Shown here: one piece after another, positions 5,734 to 13,486 of the stretch
How positions within the stretch are numbered: position 1 is the stretch's first letter
How the letters are laid out: each line of letters opens with the position of its first letter
Virus record (IMG/VR): IMGVR_UViG_3300023215_000715
Location: 1-26,029 of that record
Direction: 5' to 3' (one strand)
DNA length: 26,029 nt
Source: a virus
Made by a program: the position numbers and the translations under genes
The notes under the pieces: generated by a model
The model's input: the letters and a program-made list of their open reading frames with translations, nothing else
Databases searched by the model: none
What the model was told of the DNA's origin: nothing

Positions 5734-5934
5734 GTGACCACCTACCGCGAATATCGACGCCGCAACAAGTACCGTTTGTGCATGAACGACGAAATCCATG
5801 ATCAGCTGGGCCGGGCAACTCCATTTGAGGGCGCCAAAATCCGAGCCTCCCGCAAGAAGTACTTGCTCAAGTTGTTCAAGTACAAGCGGCGAGCCAAGGG
5901 CATTAAGAATTCACCAGTGAATCGGAGCAACTGA
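5734..5934 (+). CDS. Small basic hypothetical protein, 66 aa
   Basis: 66 residues from a GTG with a GAGGGAGAC ribosome-binding region; the stop overlaps the ATG of the next gene (TGATG). It is very basic (YREYRRRNKYR, RASRKKYLLKLFKYKRRAKG) with no membrane span, which suggests nucleic-acid or membrane-surface binding. The tight coupling to the holin-like gene argues that it is real. Not recognised. Confidence 0.6.
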   Translation: MTTYREYRRRNKYRLCMNDEIHDQLGRATPFEGAKIRASRKKYLLKLFKYKRRAKGIKNSPVNRSN

Positions 5935-6305
5935 TGGACCCGACCGACCTCGGCCCAGGCACAGCCACCTGGCTGGGCGGAACGGGCACTGTATTGCTGG
6001 GCGGCTTTTTGTGGCTGCGTAAGTTCCTCTCGAAGGATGCCGCTGACCGTGCCATGGACAATGCCGACATAGGCACCGTCCGCCGGCTGAACGAACTGCT
6101 CGACTCCGAGCGCGATGCTCGTAAGCAGGCCGAAGCCCGTGCCGATCAGTTCGCTAAGGAGCGAAACGACCTCATGGCCACCGTTGGCCGCCTTGAGGGC
6201 AAGATCGAAGCCCTGACGGGGCAGGTCGGCCAGCTCTCCAAGCAGGTCACCGCCCAGAGCGAGGAGATCGCCCGCCTGCGCGGAAAGCTGGGAGGTAATT
6301 CCTGA
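5934..6305 (+). CDS. Holin-like membrane protein with coiled-coil tail
   Basis: 123 residues from an ATG with GGAG six bases upstream. A short polar N-terminus is followed by one membrane segment (about 12-28, ATWLGGTGTVLLGGFLWL) and then a long charged coiled coil (about 40-118; ERDARKQAEARADQFAKERND, LEGKIEALTGQVGQLSKQV). Proteins of this shape in Pseudomonas prophages sit beside packaging genes and are annotated variously as holin-like or chemotaxis-like; the holin role is inferred from position and topology only. Its first 50 or so bases are echoed by the remnant at 4266. The stop overlaps the next start. Confidence 0.6.
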   Translation: MDPTDLGPGTATWLGGTGTVLLGGFLWLRKFLSKDAADRAMDNADIGTVRRLNELLDSERDARKQAEARADQFAKERNDLMATVGRLEGKIEALTGQVGQLSKQVTAQSEEIARLRGKLGGNS

Positions 6306-6634
6306 TGGACAGATGTGCACTTGAGTTCATCGCTCGTCGCTGGTGGCGCCGGGCTGAGATATGGGTCATAGCCTTGGTGTTGATCGCCGGCGGCGCGGTG
6401 CTGGGGTGGCAGTCGGCCTATTGGGCTATGTCCACCACCCAGGCCAACCAGGTGAAGCAGATCCGCGAAGCCTACGACGCCGCCATGACCGAGCGAGACA
6501 AGCGCCTAGATGAGCTGACCAGTAAGGCCGAGAGTGCCGCGACCAAGGCCTCGAAGGCCGCAACCACTGCAACCCAGGCAGCAGACAAGGCTGATGAAGC
6601 ACTCAACCGTGTACAGAGCGAGGAGCGACCGTGA
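6305..6634 (+). CDS. Single-span membrane protein, possible lysis-region partner
   Basis: 109 residues from an ATG with GGAGG nine bases upstream. The N-terminus is positively charged (ARRWWRRAE), followed by one membrane helix (about 19-38, IWVIALVLIAGGAVLGW), giving a probable N-in orientation. A long Ala/Lys/Thr/Asp helix (about 45-100, with SKAESAATKASKAATTATQA) follows, as in an Rz-like spanin or a membrane-anchored coiled coil. No lipobox partner is seen. It may act with the 5934 product, which has a similar layout. Exact role unknown. Confidence 0.6.
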   Translation: MDRCALEFIARRWWRRAEIWVIALVLIAGGAVLGWQSAYWAMSTTQANQVKQIREAYDAAMTERDKRLDELTSKAESAATKASKAATTATQAADKADEALNRVQSEERP

Positions 6635-6807
6635 GCAAATCCAGCGCTGAGTATTACCAGATCAAGGGCATGGTCAGTGATCTGTCTGCCGAAGAGCAGG
6701 CCGAAGTGAAACGAGTTGAAGATCTCGTTACCGAGTTGGGTAAGTCCTCCCAAGCCGCCGGGCTTGGAGTGATCCTGGCGACGATCAAGCTGTCTCTCGA
6801 TGACTGA
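6631..6807 (+). CDS. Small hypothetical protein, 58 aa
   Basis: A 58-residue frame from a GTG at 6631 with AGGAG five bases upstream. The start overlaps the previous stop (GTGA) and the stop overlaps the next ATG (TGATG), so it fits the coupled operon. The sequence is acidic and helical (LSAEEQAEVKRVEDLVTELG), ending in AGLGVILATIKLSLDD, which could be amphipathic. Not recognised. Confidence 0.6.
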   Translation: MSKSSAEYYQIKGMVSDLSAEEQAEVKRVEDLVTELGKSSQAAGLGVILATIKLSLDD

Positions 6808-7031
6808 TGCCCAAGAGCCCCTACACACCGTGCAAGCTGTACGTGGACGGAGCCGATGGGATCGCCGTCGGCGACTTCATCACCACCGCCGCCGGCTCTG
6901 CCTATCTGGTGCAGACGCTTCGGGTCAGCAGCACGAGGCCTGAGCGCAAGCATATGGACTGCCTGCGTTGGCCGATCGCTGAGGTACCGCCTGATGCGCG
7001 GTGCTACCAGCTGACTTGGTACAAGAGATGA
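6807..7031 (+). CDS. Small hypothetical protein, 74 aa
   Basis: 74 residues, start overlapping the previous stop. It is beta-rich in appearance (CKLYVDGADGIAVGDFITTAAGSAYLV, then SSTRPERKHMDCLRWP) with a small-barrel feel and no membrane span. Two-gene-wide overlaps on both sides suggest translation by coupling, because no independent ribosome-binding site is visible. Proteins of this size just upstream of the HNH gene are common in Pseudomonas-type prophages, but I cannot name the family. Confidence 0.65.
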   Translation: MPKSPYTPCKLYVDGADGIAVGDFITTAAGSAYLVQTLRVSSTRPERKHMDCLRWPIAEVPPDARCYQLTWYKR

Positions 7032-7043
7032 GGAGCACTGGCC

Positions 7044-7202
7044 TTGGCGAAGGTGCATGCAACGATCGTCTGCCGCCAGACCTGGTGGCTGAAGTACTAC
7101 CTTGCCGGCGTCCTCGTCGTGTCCCACATAACCGGGCGCGAGCCGGACATGGGGCGCGTCTTTCGATGGATAGAGCGCGGCATTAAGGTCGAGGTGCACT
7201 GA
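7044..7202 (+). CDS. Small hypothetical protein, 52 aa, TTG start
   Basis: A 52-residue frame from a TTG at 7044, with AGGAG (7031-7035) eight bases upstream; its stop overlaps the HNH ATG. It carries a short hydrophobic stretch (TWWLKYYLAGVLVVSHITG, about 13-31) that may be one membrane segment, then a basic amphipathic tail (MGRVFRWIERGIKVEVH). I recall similar short proteins with the WWLK...EPDM pattern in this position of Pseudomonas prophages. The non-ATG start and the size mean it is easily missed. Confidence 0.6.
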   Translation: MAKVHATIVCRQTWWLKYYLAGVLVVSHITGREPDMGRVFRWIERGIKVEVH

Positions 7203-7540
7203 TGGCAAGGCTCAAGACTCTTGGACCGCGCATCAAGGAGAGCGCAAGTTCGCGGGTCAAGGTCGTCACGCCTGGCAGCTGGCGTAGCGGGCTGACCAGC
7301 TCCCAGCGTGGGTACGACTACCGATGGCAGAAAGCGCGAGAGCATTATCTCAATGAGCACCCACTCTGCGTCTTCTGCGAGCGAAACGGCCGAACTGCTG
7401 CCGCAAAGGTGGTCGACCACATCGTTGCGCACCGCGGTGACATGGTTCTCTTCTGGGATCAGACCAACTGGCAGAGTCTCTGCAAAGCCTGCCACGACTC
7501 TGTCAAGCAGGCCGAGGAGGCGGCTGGGCTGGGTGGCTGA
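7202..7540 (+). CDS. HNH endonuclease (packaging-associated)
   Basis: 112 residues with a compact HNH fold: zinc ligands C56 and C59 (CVFC), the DHI motif (D72, H73), H77, the asparagine in QTNWQSLC (N89), and C94, C97, H98 (CKACH). The HRGDMVLFWDQTNWQSLC block is typical of HNH proteins placed next to the terminase in cos phages. Known for HK97 gp74-type proteins: they work with the terminase to cut cos DNA during packaging. The position just before the putative cos gap and TerS matches. The start overlaps the previous stop. Confidence 0.93.
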   Translation: MARLKTLGPRIKESASSRVKVVTPGSWRSGLTSSQRGYDYRWQKAREHYLNEHPLCVFCERNGRTAAAKVVDHIVAHRGDMVLFWDQTNWQSLCKACHDSVKQAEEAAGLGG

Positions 7541-7700
7541 GGCGTCAGCGGATCGTCGAAAGCCCAACGCCTCGCCGTAGAGGCACGCCAGTGACGTGCC
7601 TCGAAAGGAGTAGGGGGGGTCAAAAGCTAGGGATTCTCATCTAGCTAGACCGCCTCCGACCCCACGTACAGATTTTTTTCCCCCACAGGATTTTTGTTAA
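7541..7700. other. Putative cos region
   Basis: A 160-base gap between the HNH gene and TerS, the usual place of cos in HK97-like phages. It holds an 8-bp stem GAGGCACG (7580-7587) / CGTGCCTC (7595-7602), then GGAG, a run of seven G (7613-7619), a CTAG-rich patch (CTAGGG...ATCTAGCTAGAC), and a TTTTTTTCCCCC run before the terS ATG. No gene is evident. The exact nick site cannot be read from the sequence. Confidence 0.5.
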
Positions 7701-8246
7701 ATGGCTTTAACATCCCGCAAGCGCGCATTCATCGCCGCGCTGAGGGAAGGTGCGTCCAATCGGGACGCAGCTGTGGCGGCTGGCTATTCCGAGAAGACAG
7801 CGTCTGCGGCGGGCTCTCGGCTGGTGAAGGACAAGGATGTGGCGGCTGAACTGCTCAAGCTCCGCGCCCTGGGTTTGATGCCTCAAGATGTTAAAGGTGA
7901 TGTTAAAGCGCATGTTAAAGCCAAGCCTGCCGAGAAGACCTCGGCCACGGATGAGCAGGCGGCAGAATCGGACCCTGTAGCCGATGAACAGACGGAACCC
8001 GAGCCTGCTGGTTTCGACCTGACCCAGGCACTCCTGCATCGTGACCCCAAAGACTTCTTGCTGTCGGTGATGAACGACTTGGGGAGCGAACCGAAACTGC
8101 GTGTTGACGCAGCGAAAGCCCTGATGCCGTTCGTTCACCCGCGCAAGGGTGAGAGCGGTAAGAAGGACCAGGCTCAGGCCAATGCCGATAAAGCGGCCAC
8201 CGGCAAGTTCGGCACGCGCCGCGGCCCGCTGCAGTCGGTGAAATGA
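7701..8246 (+). CDS. terS: Terminase small subunit
   Basis: 181 residues. The N-terminal helix-turn-helix DNA-binding region (about 3-55) has the TerS-family look: SRKRAFIAALREGASNRDAA followed by VAAGYSEKTASAAGSRLVKD. A long acidic, probably unstructured middle (about 70-112), an oligomerisation helix region (LLSVMNDLGSEPKLRVDAAKALMPF) and a basic tail follow. It recognises cos DNA and recruits the large subunit. The start is the ATG after the C-rich run; ribosome binding looks weak (AGGA about 10 bases upstream). It overlaps terL by ATGA. The middle is longer and more acidic than in many relatives. Confidence 0.88.
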   Translation: MALTSRKRAFIAALREGASNRDAAVAAGYSEKTASAAGSRLVKDKDVAAELLKLRALGLMPQDVKGDVKAHVKAKPAEKTSATDEQAAESDPVADEQTEPEPAGFDLTQALLHRDPKDFLLSVMNDLGSEPKLRVDAAKALMPFVHPRKGESGKKDQAQANADKAATGKFGTRRGPLQSVK

Positions 8247-9931
8247 TGGAGTGGTCAACCGCCTGCCCAGACTGGGAGCAGCGCATCGTTGCCCGCCAGA
8301 GCCTGATTCCGTTCGAACCGCTGTTCCCGGCTGAGGCTGAGGAAGCTTTGGACGTGTTCGGCGCGTTGCGCATGGTGGACGCCACGGGCAGTCCTTTGAT
8401 GTGCGAGACCGTGCGCGACTGGGTGAACCAGTTCGTGGCCGCAATATTCGGGGCCTACGATCCAGACTCAGGCCGGCGCCTGATCAGCGAGTTCATGCTG
8501 CTAATCAGCAAGAAGAACGGCAAGTCGACCATCGCCGCTGGCATCATGTTGAGCGCGCTGATCCTCAACTGGCGGGCTTCGGGTGAGTTCATCATCCTCG
8601 CACCTACCAAGGAGATCGCGGACAACTCCTACCTGCCGATCAGGGATATGGTGGCGGCTGACGACGAGCTCAAAGCCTTGCTCAAGGTGCAGGACCACCT
8701 GCGCACCGTGACCCATCGTCAGACTAACGCCACGCTGAAGGTGGTTGCGGCGGACAGCGAGACGGTCTCGGGCAAGAAGGCCATCGGCGTCTTCGTCGAC
8801 GAGCTCTGGGTGTTCGGCAAGCGTGCCAACGCCGAGGCCATGCTGCGCGAGGCCACCGGTGGCCTGGCTTCCCGGCCGGAGGGATTCATCATCTGGGCAA
8901 CCACCCAGTCCGATGCTCCGCCTGCTGGCGTGTTTCGACAGAAGTTGATGTACGCCCGCAAAGTGCGCGACGGCGAGATTGTGGACCGGTCGTTCCTGCC
9001 AGTGCTTTACGAATTTCCCAAGGCCATGCTGGATGCTGGCGCGCACCGGGACGCCTCGAACGCCTACATCACTAACCCGAACCTCGGCCTGTCGGTCGAT
9101 GAGCCATTCATTGAGCGCGGGTATGCCCAGGCGCAGCTGGACGGCGAAGAGTCATTCCGTGGCTTCCTGGCCAAGCACCTCAACGTCGAGATCGGTCTGG
9201 CGCTCCTTTCGGATCGCTGGGCGGGTGCTGATTTCTGGGAGGCGCAGACCTCCGAGCTATGCCGCACGTTGGAAGACCTGATTGAGCGCTGCGAGGTGAT
9301 CGATATCGGCGTCGATGGCGGAGGGCTGGATGACTTGCTTGGCCTGGCGGCAGTCGGACGTGAGCAAGGTACACGGCGCTGGCTGGCCTGGACTCATGCC
9401 TGGGCCCATCCATCAGTACTGGATCGGCGAAAAGCCGAAGCGCCGCGCATCCGCGACTTCGCCAAGGATGGGCATCTGACCTTGGTTGAACGCATCGGCG
9501 ATGACATCGAGGCGGTGGCGCACCTGGTGGCGCAGGTCGAGCAGGCCGGCCTGCTGGACAAGGTCGGGTTGGACCCGGCCGGCGTCGGCGCGATTCTCGA
9601 TGCGCTGGAGGCTGTTGGGATTCCGCGCGAAAAGATCGACGGCATTTCACAAGGCTGGCGCCTGGGCGGAGCCATCAAGACTGCCGAGCGCAAGCTGGCC
9701 GAGGGCGCGCTGCTACACGGCGGCCAGCCGATGATGGCCTGGTGCTGCGGTAACGCCAAGGTCGAGCCGCGTGGCAACTCGATCCTCATCACCAAGCAGG
9801 CCAGCGGCTCGGCCAAGATCGACCCGCTGATGGCGCTCTTCAACGCTGTGACGCTGATGGCCCTCAATCCAGAGGGGCAGGGCGGCATGGAAAACTTCAT
9901 GGCCGGCATTCGGGATCCACTGATCGCATGA
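8243..9931 (+). CDS. terL: Terminase large subunit
   Basis: 562 residues, a full-length Terminase_1-type motor. A Walker A-like loop ISKKNGKSTI lies at about 88-97 and Walker B VFVDE at about 183-187. An ATPase coupling motif region (ATTQSD) follows. The C-terminal RNase H-like nuclease domain has an acidic strand IDIGVDGGGLDD (about 350-361) and a second acidic site near VGLDPAGVGAI. It packages DNA into the prohead and cuts cos ends together with TerS and the HNH protein. The start overlaps terS; a second ATG follows immediately (8246), so the start is uncertain by one codon. It overlaps the next small gene by ATGA. Confidence 0.95.
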   Translation: MMEWSTACPDWEQRIVARQSLIPFEPLFPAEAEEALDVFGALRMVDATGSPLMCETVRDWVNQFVAAIFGAYDPDSGRRLISEFMLLISKKNGKSTIAAGIMLSALILNWRASGEFIILAPTKEIADNSYLPIRDMVAADDELKALLKVQDHLRTVTHRQTNATLKVVAADSETVSGKKAIGVFVDELWVFGKRANAEAMLREATGGLASRPEGFIIWATTQSDAPPAGVFRQKLMYARKVRDGEIVDRSFLPVLYEFPKAMLDAGAHRDASNAYITNPNLGLSVDEPFIERGYAQAQLDGEESFRGFLAKHLNVEIGLALLSDRWAGADFWEAQTSELCRTLEDLIERCEVIDIGVDGGGLDDLLGLAAVGREQGTRRWLAWTHAWAHPSVLDRRKAEAPRIRDFAKDGHLTLVERIGDDIEAVAHLVAQVEQAGLLDKVGLDPAGVGAILDALEAVGIPREKIDGISQGWRLGGAIKTAERKLAEGALLHGGQPMMAWCCGNAKVEPRGNSILITKQASGSAKIDPLMALFNAVTLMALNPEGQGGMENFMAGIRDPLIA

Positions 9932-10089
9932 ACGCATTTCATATTTTCATCGCCTGCGCAGTGGTCGCTTTCTGCTTGGCATGCAGCGGGGTCTGGATGC
10001 TGGCTGGTACCGGCTGGGCTTTGCTGGCCGGATCGCTGAGCTTCTTCTGCATCGCAGGCTTCATCCGCAGAGGGCTTGTCGGTGATTAA
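9928..10089 (+). CDS. Small two-span membrane protein, 53 aa
   Basis: A 53-residue frame whose ATG overlaps the terL stop (ATGA). It is almost entirely hydrophobic: segment 1 IFIACAVVAFCLACSGVWML (about 6-25) and segment 2 WALLAGSLSFFCIAGFI (about 30-46), ending in RRGLVGD. It is probably a two-helix hairpin protein. A short membrane protein between terL and portal is a recurrent feature of HK97-like prophages; its role is unknown. Its last bases overlap the portal start region. Confidence 0.65.
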   Translation: MNAFHIFIACAVVAFCLACSGVWMLAGTGWALLAGSLSFFCIAGFIRRGLVGD

Positions 10090-11380
10090 AACCCTATCCC
10101 AGGCATTGGGCGCTGCTGCCACCAAGCCTTCAGCCAGCATGAGTGAGTGGCTAGGGAAGACTATCAAACTGTCGGATGGCGGTTTCTGGAGTGCCTTTAA
10201 CGGTGCCCAGTCCAGTAGTGGTAAGTCAGTCAGCGTCGATAAGGCCATGCGTCTGTCCACCGTGTGGGCATGCGTCCGTATCATCTCGACCTCGGTGGCC
10301 GGCCTGCCGTTGAGCATCTACCGGCGAATGCCCGATGGTAGTCGAGAGAGCGCCCGCGATTTCCCGCTGTACGACGTTGTGCACAACAGCCCCAACGAAG
10401 ACATGGCTGCCTTCCATTTCTGGCAGGCAGTCGTCGCCTCGATGCTGTTGTGGGGCAACGCCTACTGCGAGATCCATCGCTCTGCTGGGCGCGTCATCGC
10501 CTTGGACTTCCTGATGCCGTCGAGAGTCGATCTTGAGTTCGACGACGATGGGCGGCTCAGGTATTTCTTCAGGCCCCGAAAGGGCGCGCGCCGGGAGATC
10601 CAGCGTCAGGACATGCTGCACATCCCGGCGTTTACCCTGGATGGCCGAGTTGGACTTTCCGCCATTCGGTACGGCGCGGATGTATTCGGTTCTGCGATGT
10701 CTGCTGACGACGCCGCCAACAGCACCTTCCGGAACGGCATGATGCCGACGGTCGCGTTTTCGGTGGACAAGACGCTGAATCCTGCCCAGCGCGTCGAGTT
10801 TCGTGAGTACGTGAAGACGATCTCCGGGGCGTTGAATGCCGGCAAGAGCCCTGTGCTCGAGCAAGGTGTGAAGCCAGAAATGATCGGCATCAACCCTGCT
10901 GATGCGCAGCTGCTGGAGTCGAGAGGACACAGTATCGAGGAAATCTGCCGTTGGTTCGGCGTTCCTCCTTGGATGGTGATGAAGACCGACAAGGGCAGCA
11001 ACTGGGGCACGGGCCTGGAACAGCAGCAGATCGCGTTTCTCACCTACTGCATCATGTCCTTTACGGCGCCTATCGAGCAGTGCGTGAACAAGTGGTGCAT
11101 GACGGCTGTTGACCGGATCAAGTTCTACGCAGAGTACTCACTCGAAGCGTTCCTGCGCGCGGACAGCGCCGGTCGCGCTGCCTATCTCAGCACCATGGGG
11201 CAGAACGGCTACATGACCCGAAACGAGGGGCGTCGCAAAGAAAACCTTCCGAGCATGCCGGGTGGCGATGTACTGACCGTGCAATCCAACCTGATGCCAC
11301 TTGACCAGTTGGGCAAGCAAAACGATAGCCAGGCCGCAAGGGCCGCACTGATGAGCTGGCTCCAGCAGCCGGAAAAGTAA
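10082..11380 (+). CDS. Portal protein (HK97 family)
   Basis: 432 residues from the GTG at 10082, chosen because AGAGGG (10069-10074) lies seven bases upstream; a TTG at 10076 adds two residues but leaves almost no spacing. Family signatures: RLSTVWACVRIISTSVAGLPLSIYR (about 58-82), LWGNAYCEI, and the stem region GHSIEEICRWFGVPPWMVMK with TGLEQQQIAFLTY. The C-terminus is polar and probably flexible. Twelve copies form the ring through which DNA enters the head. It overlaps the upstream membrane-protein gene by 8 bases and is followed after 16 bases by the protease. Confidence 0.95.
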   Translation: MIKTLSQALGAAATKPSASMSEWLGKTIKLSDGGFWSAFNGAQSSSGKSVSVDKAMRLSTVWACVRIISTSVAGLPLSIYRRMPDGSRESARDFPLYDVVHNSPNEDMAAFHFWQAVVASMLLWGNAYCEIHRSAGRVIALDFLMPSRVDLEFDDDGRLRYFFRPRKGARREIQRQDMLHIPAFTLDGRVGLSAIRYGADVFGSAMSADDAANSTFRNGMMPTVAFSVDKTLNPAQRVEFREYVKTISGALNAGKSPVLEQGVKPEMIGINPADAQLLESRGHSIEEICRWFGVPPWMVMKTDKGSNWGTGLEQQQIAFLTYCIMSFTAPIEQCVNKWCMTAVDRIKFYAEYSLEAFLRADSAGRAAYLSTMGQNGYMTRNEGRRKENLPSMPGGDVLTVQSNLMPLDQLGKQNDSQAARAALMSWLQQPEK

Positions 11381-11396
11381 ATCACGGGAGCAATCC

Positions 11397-12254
11397 ATGA
11401 AGCACAAGATCCAGTCTCGCGGCCTGCGCAGCGAGATGAGCCCGCGCGCGCTCGAAAAATGGAATCCCGCGATCCAGGCGGCCGTCGAGAACACCTCGGA
11501 CACCATCACTGTTTACGGAGTGATCGGCGAGGACTGGTATGGAGAAGGCGTCACGCTGAAACGAATCGATGCCGCTCTGCGGGCCATCGGCGAGCGAGAT
11601 GTCACCGTCTACATCAACTCGCCAGGCGGCGACATGTTCGAAGGCATTGCTATCTACAACCGCCTGCAGGAGCACAGCCACCAGGTCACCACCAAGGTGC
11701 TCGGCATGGCGGCTAGCGCTGCTTCGATTGTCTTCCTGGCCGGGAAAAAGCGTGAAGTCGCCAGCAGCGCCTTCCTCATGATCCACAACTGCTGGACCTG
11801 GCTCGCCGGCAATCGCAACTACCTGCGGGATATCGCTGACGACATGGAGGAGTTCGACGCCGCGATGGCAGACCTCTATGCCGAAACCAGCGGCCAGTCG
11901 ACAGAAGACATGGCCGAGTTAATGGACGACGAAACCTACATCCGTGGCAAGCGTGCCGTGGAGCTCGGCCTGGCCACCGGGCTGTTGTCGTCCACTGAAG
12001 TCACCGAGCGCGAAACCGAAGACGCCGCGCAGGCCAATGCGCTCAAGGCCATGGATGTAGCCCTGGCCAAGGGCGGCATGCCTCGCTCCGAGCGCCGCGA
12101 ACTGTTCGCCAGTTTCAAGTCCGGTATGCCTCGCGCTGCCGGCGGGGGCACGCATAACGCTGCCTCGACCGATAAGCCTAGCGCTGTCGCGCCAGACCTC
12201 TCCGCCTCTCTGAGCGCGGCAACCGATCTCCTCAATTCTCTGAAAGGAAAGTGA
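11397..12254 (+). CDS. ClpP-like prohead maturation protease
   Basis: 285 residues. The serine-protease core resembles ClpP: YINSPGGDMFEGIAIYNRL (about 72-90), the nucleophile S107 in GMAASAAS, H130 in LMIHNCWT, and a probable third residue in the DDETYIRGKRAVELGLATG segment (about 177-195). The C-terminal about 70 residues are low-complexity and probably unstructured. The protease cleaves the scaffold (delta) part of the capsid protein inside the prohead and then itself. It is preceded by a GGGAG ribosome-binding site. Confidence 0.94.
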   Translation: MKHKIQSRGLRSEMSPRALEKWNPAIQAAVENTSDTITVYGVIGEDWYGEGVTLKRIDAALRAIGERDVTVYINSPGGDMFEGIAIYNRLQEHSHQVTTKVLGMAASAASIVFLAGKKREVASSAFLMIHNCWTWLAGNRNYLRDIADDMEEFDAAMADLYAETSGQSTEDMAELMDDETYIRGKRAVELGLATGLLSSTEVTERETEDAAQANALKAMDVALAKGGMPRSERRELFASFKSGMPRAAGGGTHNAASTDKPSAVAPDLSASLSAATDLLNSLKGK

Positions 12255-12256
12255 CC

Positions 12257-13438
12257 ATGGACTTTGAAGCCCAAGTCAAAGAACTCAACGCCAGCCTCAA
12301 GGGCATTGGCGATCAGATCAAAAGCCAGGCCGAGGCGACCGAGAAGCAAATCAAGGCTTCCGGTGAAATGAATGCCGAAACCCGCGCCAAGGTTGATGAA
12401 CTGCTGACCAAGCAGGGCGAGCTTCAGGCGCGACTGGGCGAGGCCGAGCAGAAGCTCGTGAACGCAAGCCGGGATCGCAACCATCAGGAGGAGCCGCAGA
12501 AATCGGTAGGCGCCCTCGTGATCGAAAGCGAAGAAATGAAGGACATGACCTCGTCCTTCCGCGGCTCTCGTCGTGTCTCCGTTCCGCGTGCGGCCATCAC
12601 CACCGCAACCGGCGGTGACCTGGTGCAGACTCAGCGCCTGCCGGGGATCATTGCCCCGGCTCAACGCCGACTGACCGTTCGCGACCTGGTCGCACCGGGT
12701 ACCACCGAATCGAACTCCATCGAGTACGTCCGTGAGACTGGCTTCACGAACAACGCCCGCACCGTGGCGGAAACCACTGCCAAGCCGTACTCCGATCTGA
12801 CCTTCGGCCTGACCACTGCGAACGTGCGGACCATCGCCCATTTGTTCAAAGCCAGTCGGCAGATGCTGGACGATGCCAAGGCCCTGCAGAGCTACATCGA
12901 CGGTCGTGCACGCTACGGCCTCAACATGGCTGAAGAGGCTCAGTTGCTTTACGGCAACGGCATCGGTGTGAACCTGCAGGGCCTCATGACCGTTGCTCAA
13001 CTGTACGCCGCCCCGGCTGGCGTTGCTGTGGTGGGCGAGCAGCGCATTGACCGCCTGCGCCTGGCGCTTCTGCAGGCCGAACTGGCCGAGTTTCCATCGG
13101 ACGGAATCGTGCTCAACCCGATCGACTGGGCGGCCATTGAGCTGACCAAGGACGGGGAAGGCCGCTACATCATCGGTCAACCGCAAGAAGGAACCAACGC
13201 GAAGCTGTGGAATCGTCCGGTGGTTTCCACCCAGGCCATGACCCAGAACGACTTCCTGGTTGGTGCCTTCAAGCTCGGCGCTCAGATCTTCGACCGCATG
13301 GAAATCGAAGTACTGATCTCGACCGAGAACAGTGATGACTTCGAGAAAAACATGGCAACGATTCGTGCTGAAGAGCGCCTGGCCTTTGCCATCTATCGCG
13401 ACGAAGCGTTCGTTACTGGTCCGCTGGTCACGCCTTAA
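12257..13438 (+). CDS. Major capsid protein (HK97 fold)
   Basis: 393 residues from the ATG at 12257, preceded by AAGGAAAG with good spacing; the GTG at 12251 is too close to that site. Residues about 1-85 form a charged coiled coil (VKELNASLKGIGDQIKSQAE), the delta scaffold domain. The mature capsid part probably starts near 90-115 (SFRGSRRVSVPRAAITTATG). Typical segments follow: TNNARTVAETTAKP, the E-loop and P-domain helix region (AHLFKASRQMLDDA), and the C-terminal IRAEERLAFAIYRDEAFVTG. Roughly 415 copies would form a T=7 shell if it follows HK97. Confidence 0.95.
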   Translation: MDFEAQVKELNASLKGIGDQIKSQAEATEKQIKASGEMNAETRAKVDELLTKQGELQARLGEAEQKLVNASRDRNHQEEPQKSVGALVIESEEMKDMTSSFRGSRRVSVPRAAITTATGGDLVQTQRLPGIIAPAQRRLTVRDLVAPGTTESNSIEYVRETGFTNNARTVAETTAKPYSDLTFGLTTANVRTIAHLFKASRQMLDDAKALQSYIDGRARYGLNMAEEAQLLYGNGIGVNLQGLMTVAQLYAAPAGVAVVGEQRIDRLRLALLQAELAEFPSDGIVLNPIDWAAIELTKDGEGRYIIGQPQEGTNAKLWNRPVVSTQAMTQNDFLVGAFKLGAQIFDRMEIEVLISTENSDDFEKNMATIRAEERLAFAIYRDEAFVTGPLVTP

Positions 13439-13451
13439 CCATCCCGCAAAT

Positions 13452-13471
13452 CGGCGCCAGAAATGGCGCCG
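13452..13471 (+). other. Stem-loop after the capsid gene
   Basis: CGGCGCC (13452-13458) and GGCGCCG (13465-13471) form a perfect 7-bp stem with loop AGAAAT, 14 bases after the capsid stop and 16 before the next start. No T-run follows, so it is more likely an mRNA 3'-end stabiliser or partial attenuator than a full terminator. Confidence 0.55.
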
Positions 13472-13486
13472 CAATGGAGTAATCCA

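Noticed and set aside
7707-8444. 245-residue minus-strand frame over terS
   Set aside because: Arg/Cys-rich antisense translation of a convincing TerS gene.
9394-10317. 307-residue minus-strand frame over the terL/portal junction
   Set aside because: Shadow of terL and portal; Pro/Ser/Arg-rich composition is typical of antisense translation.
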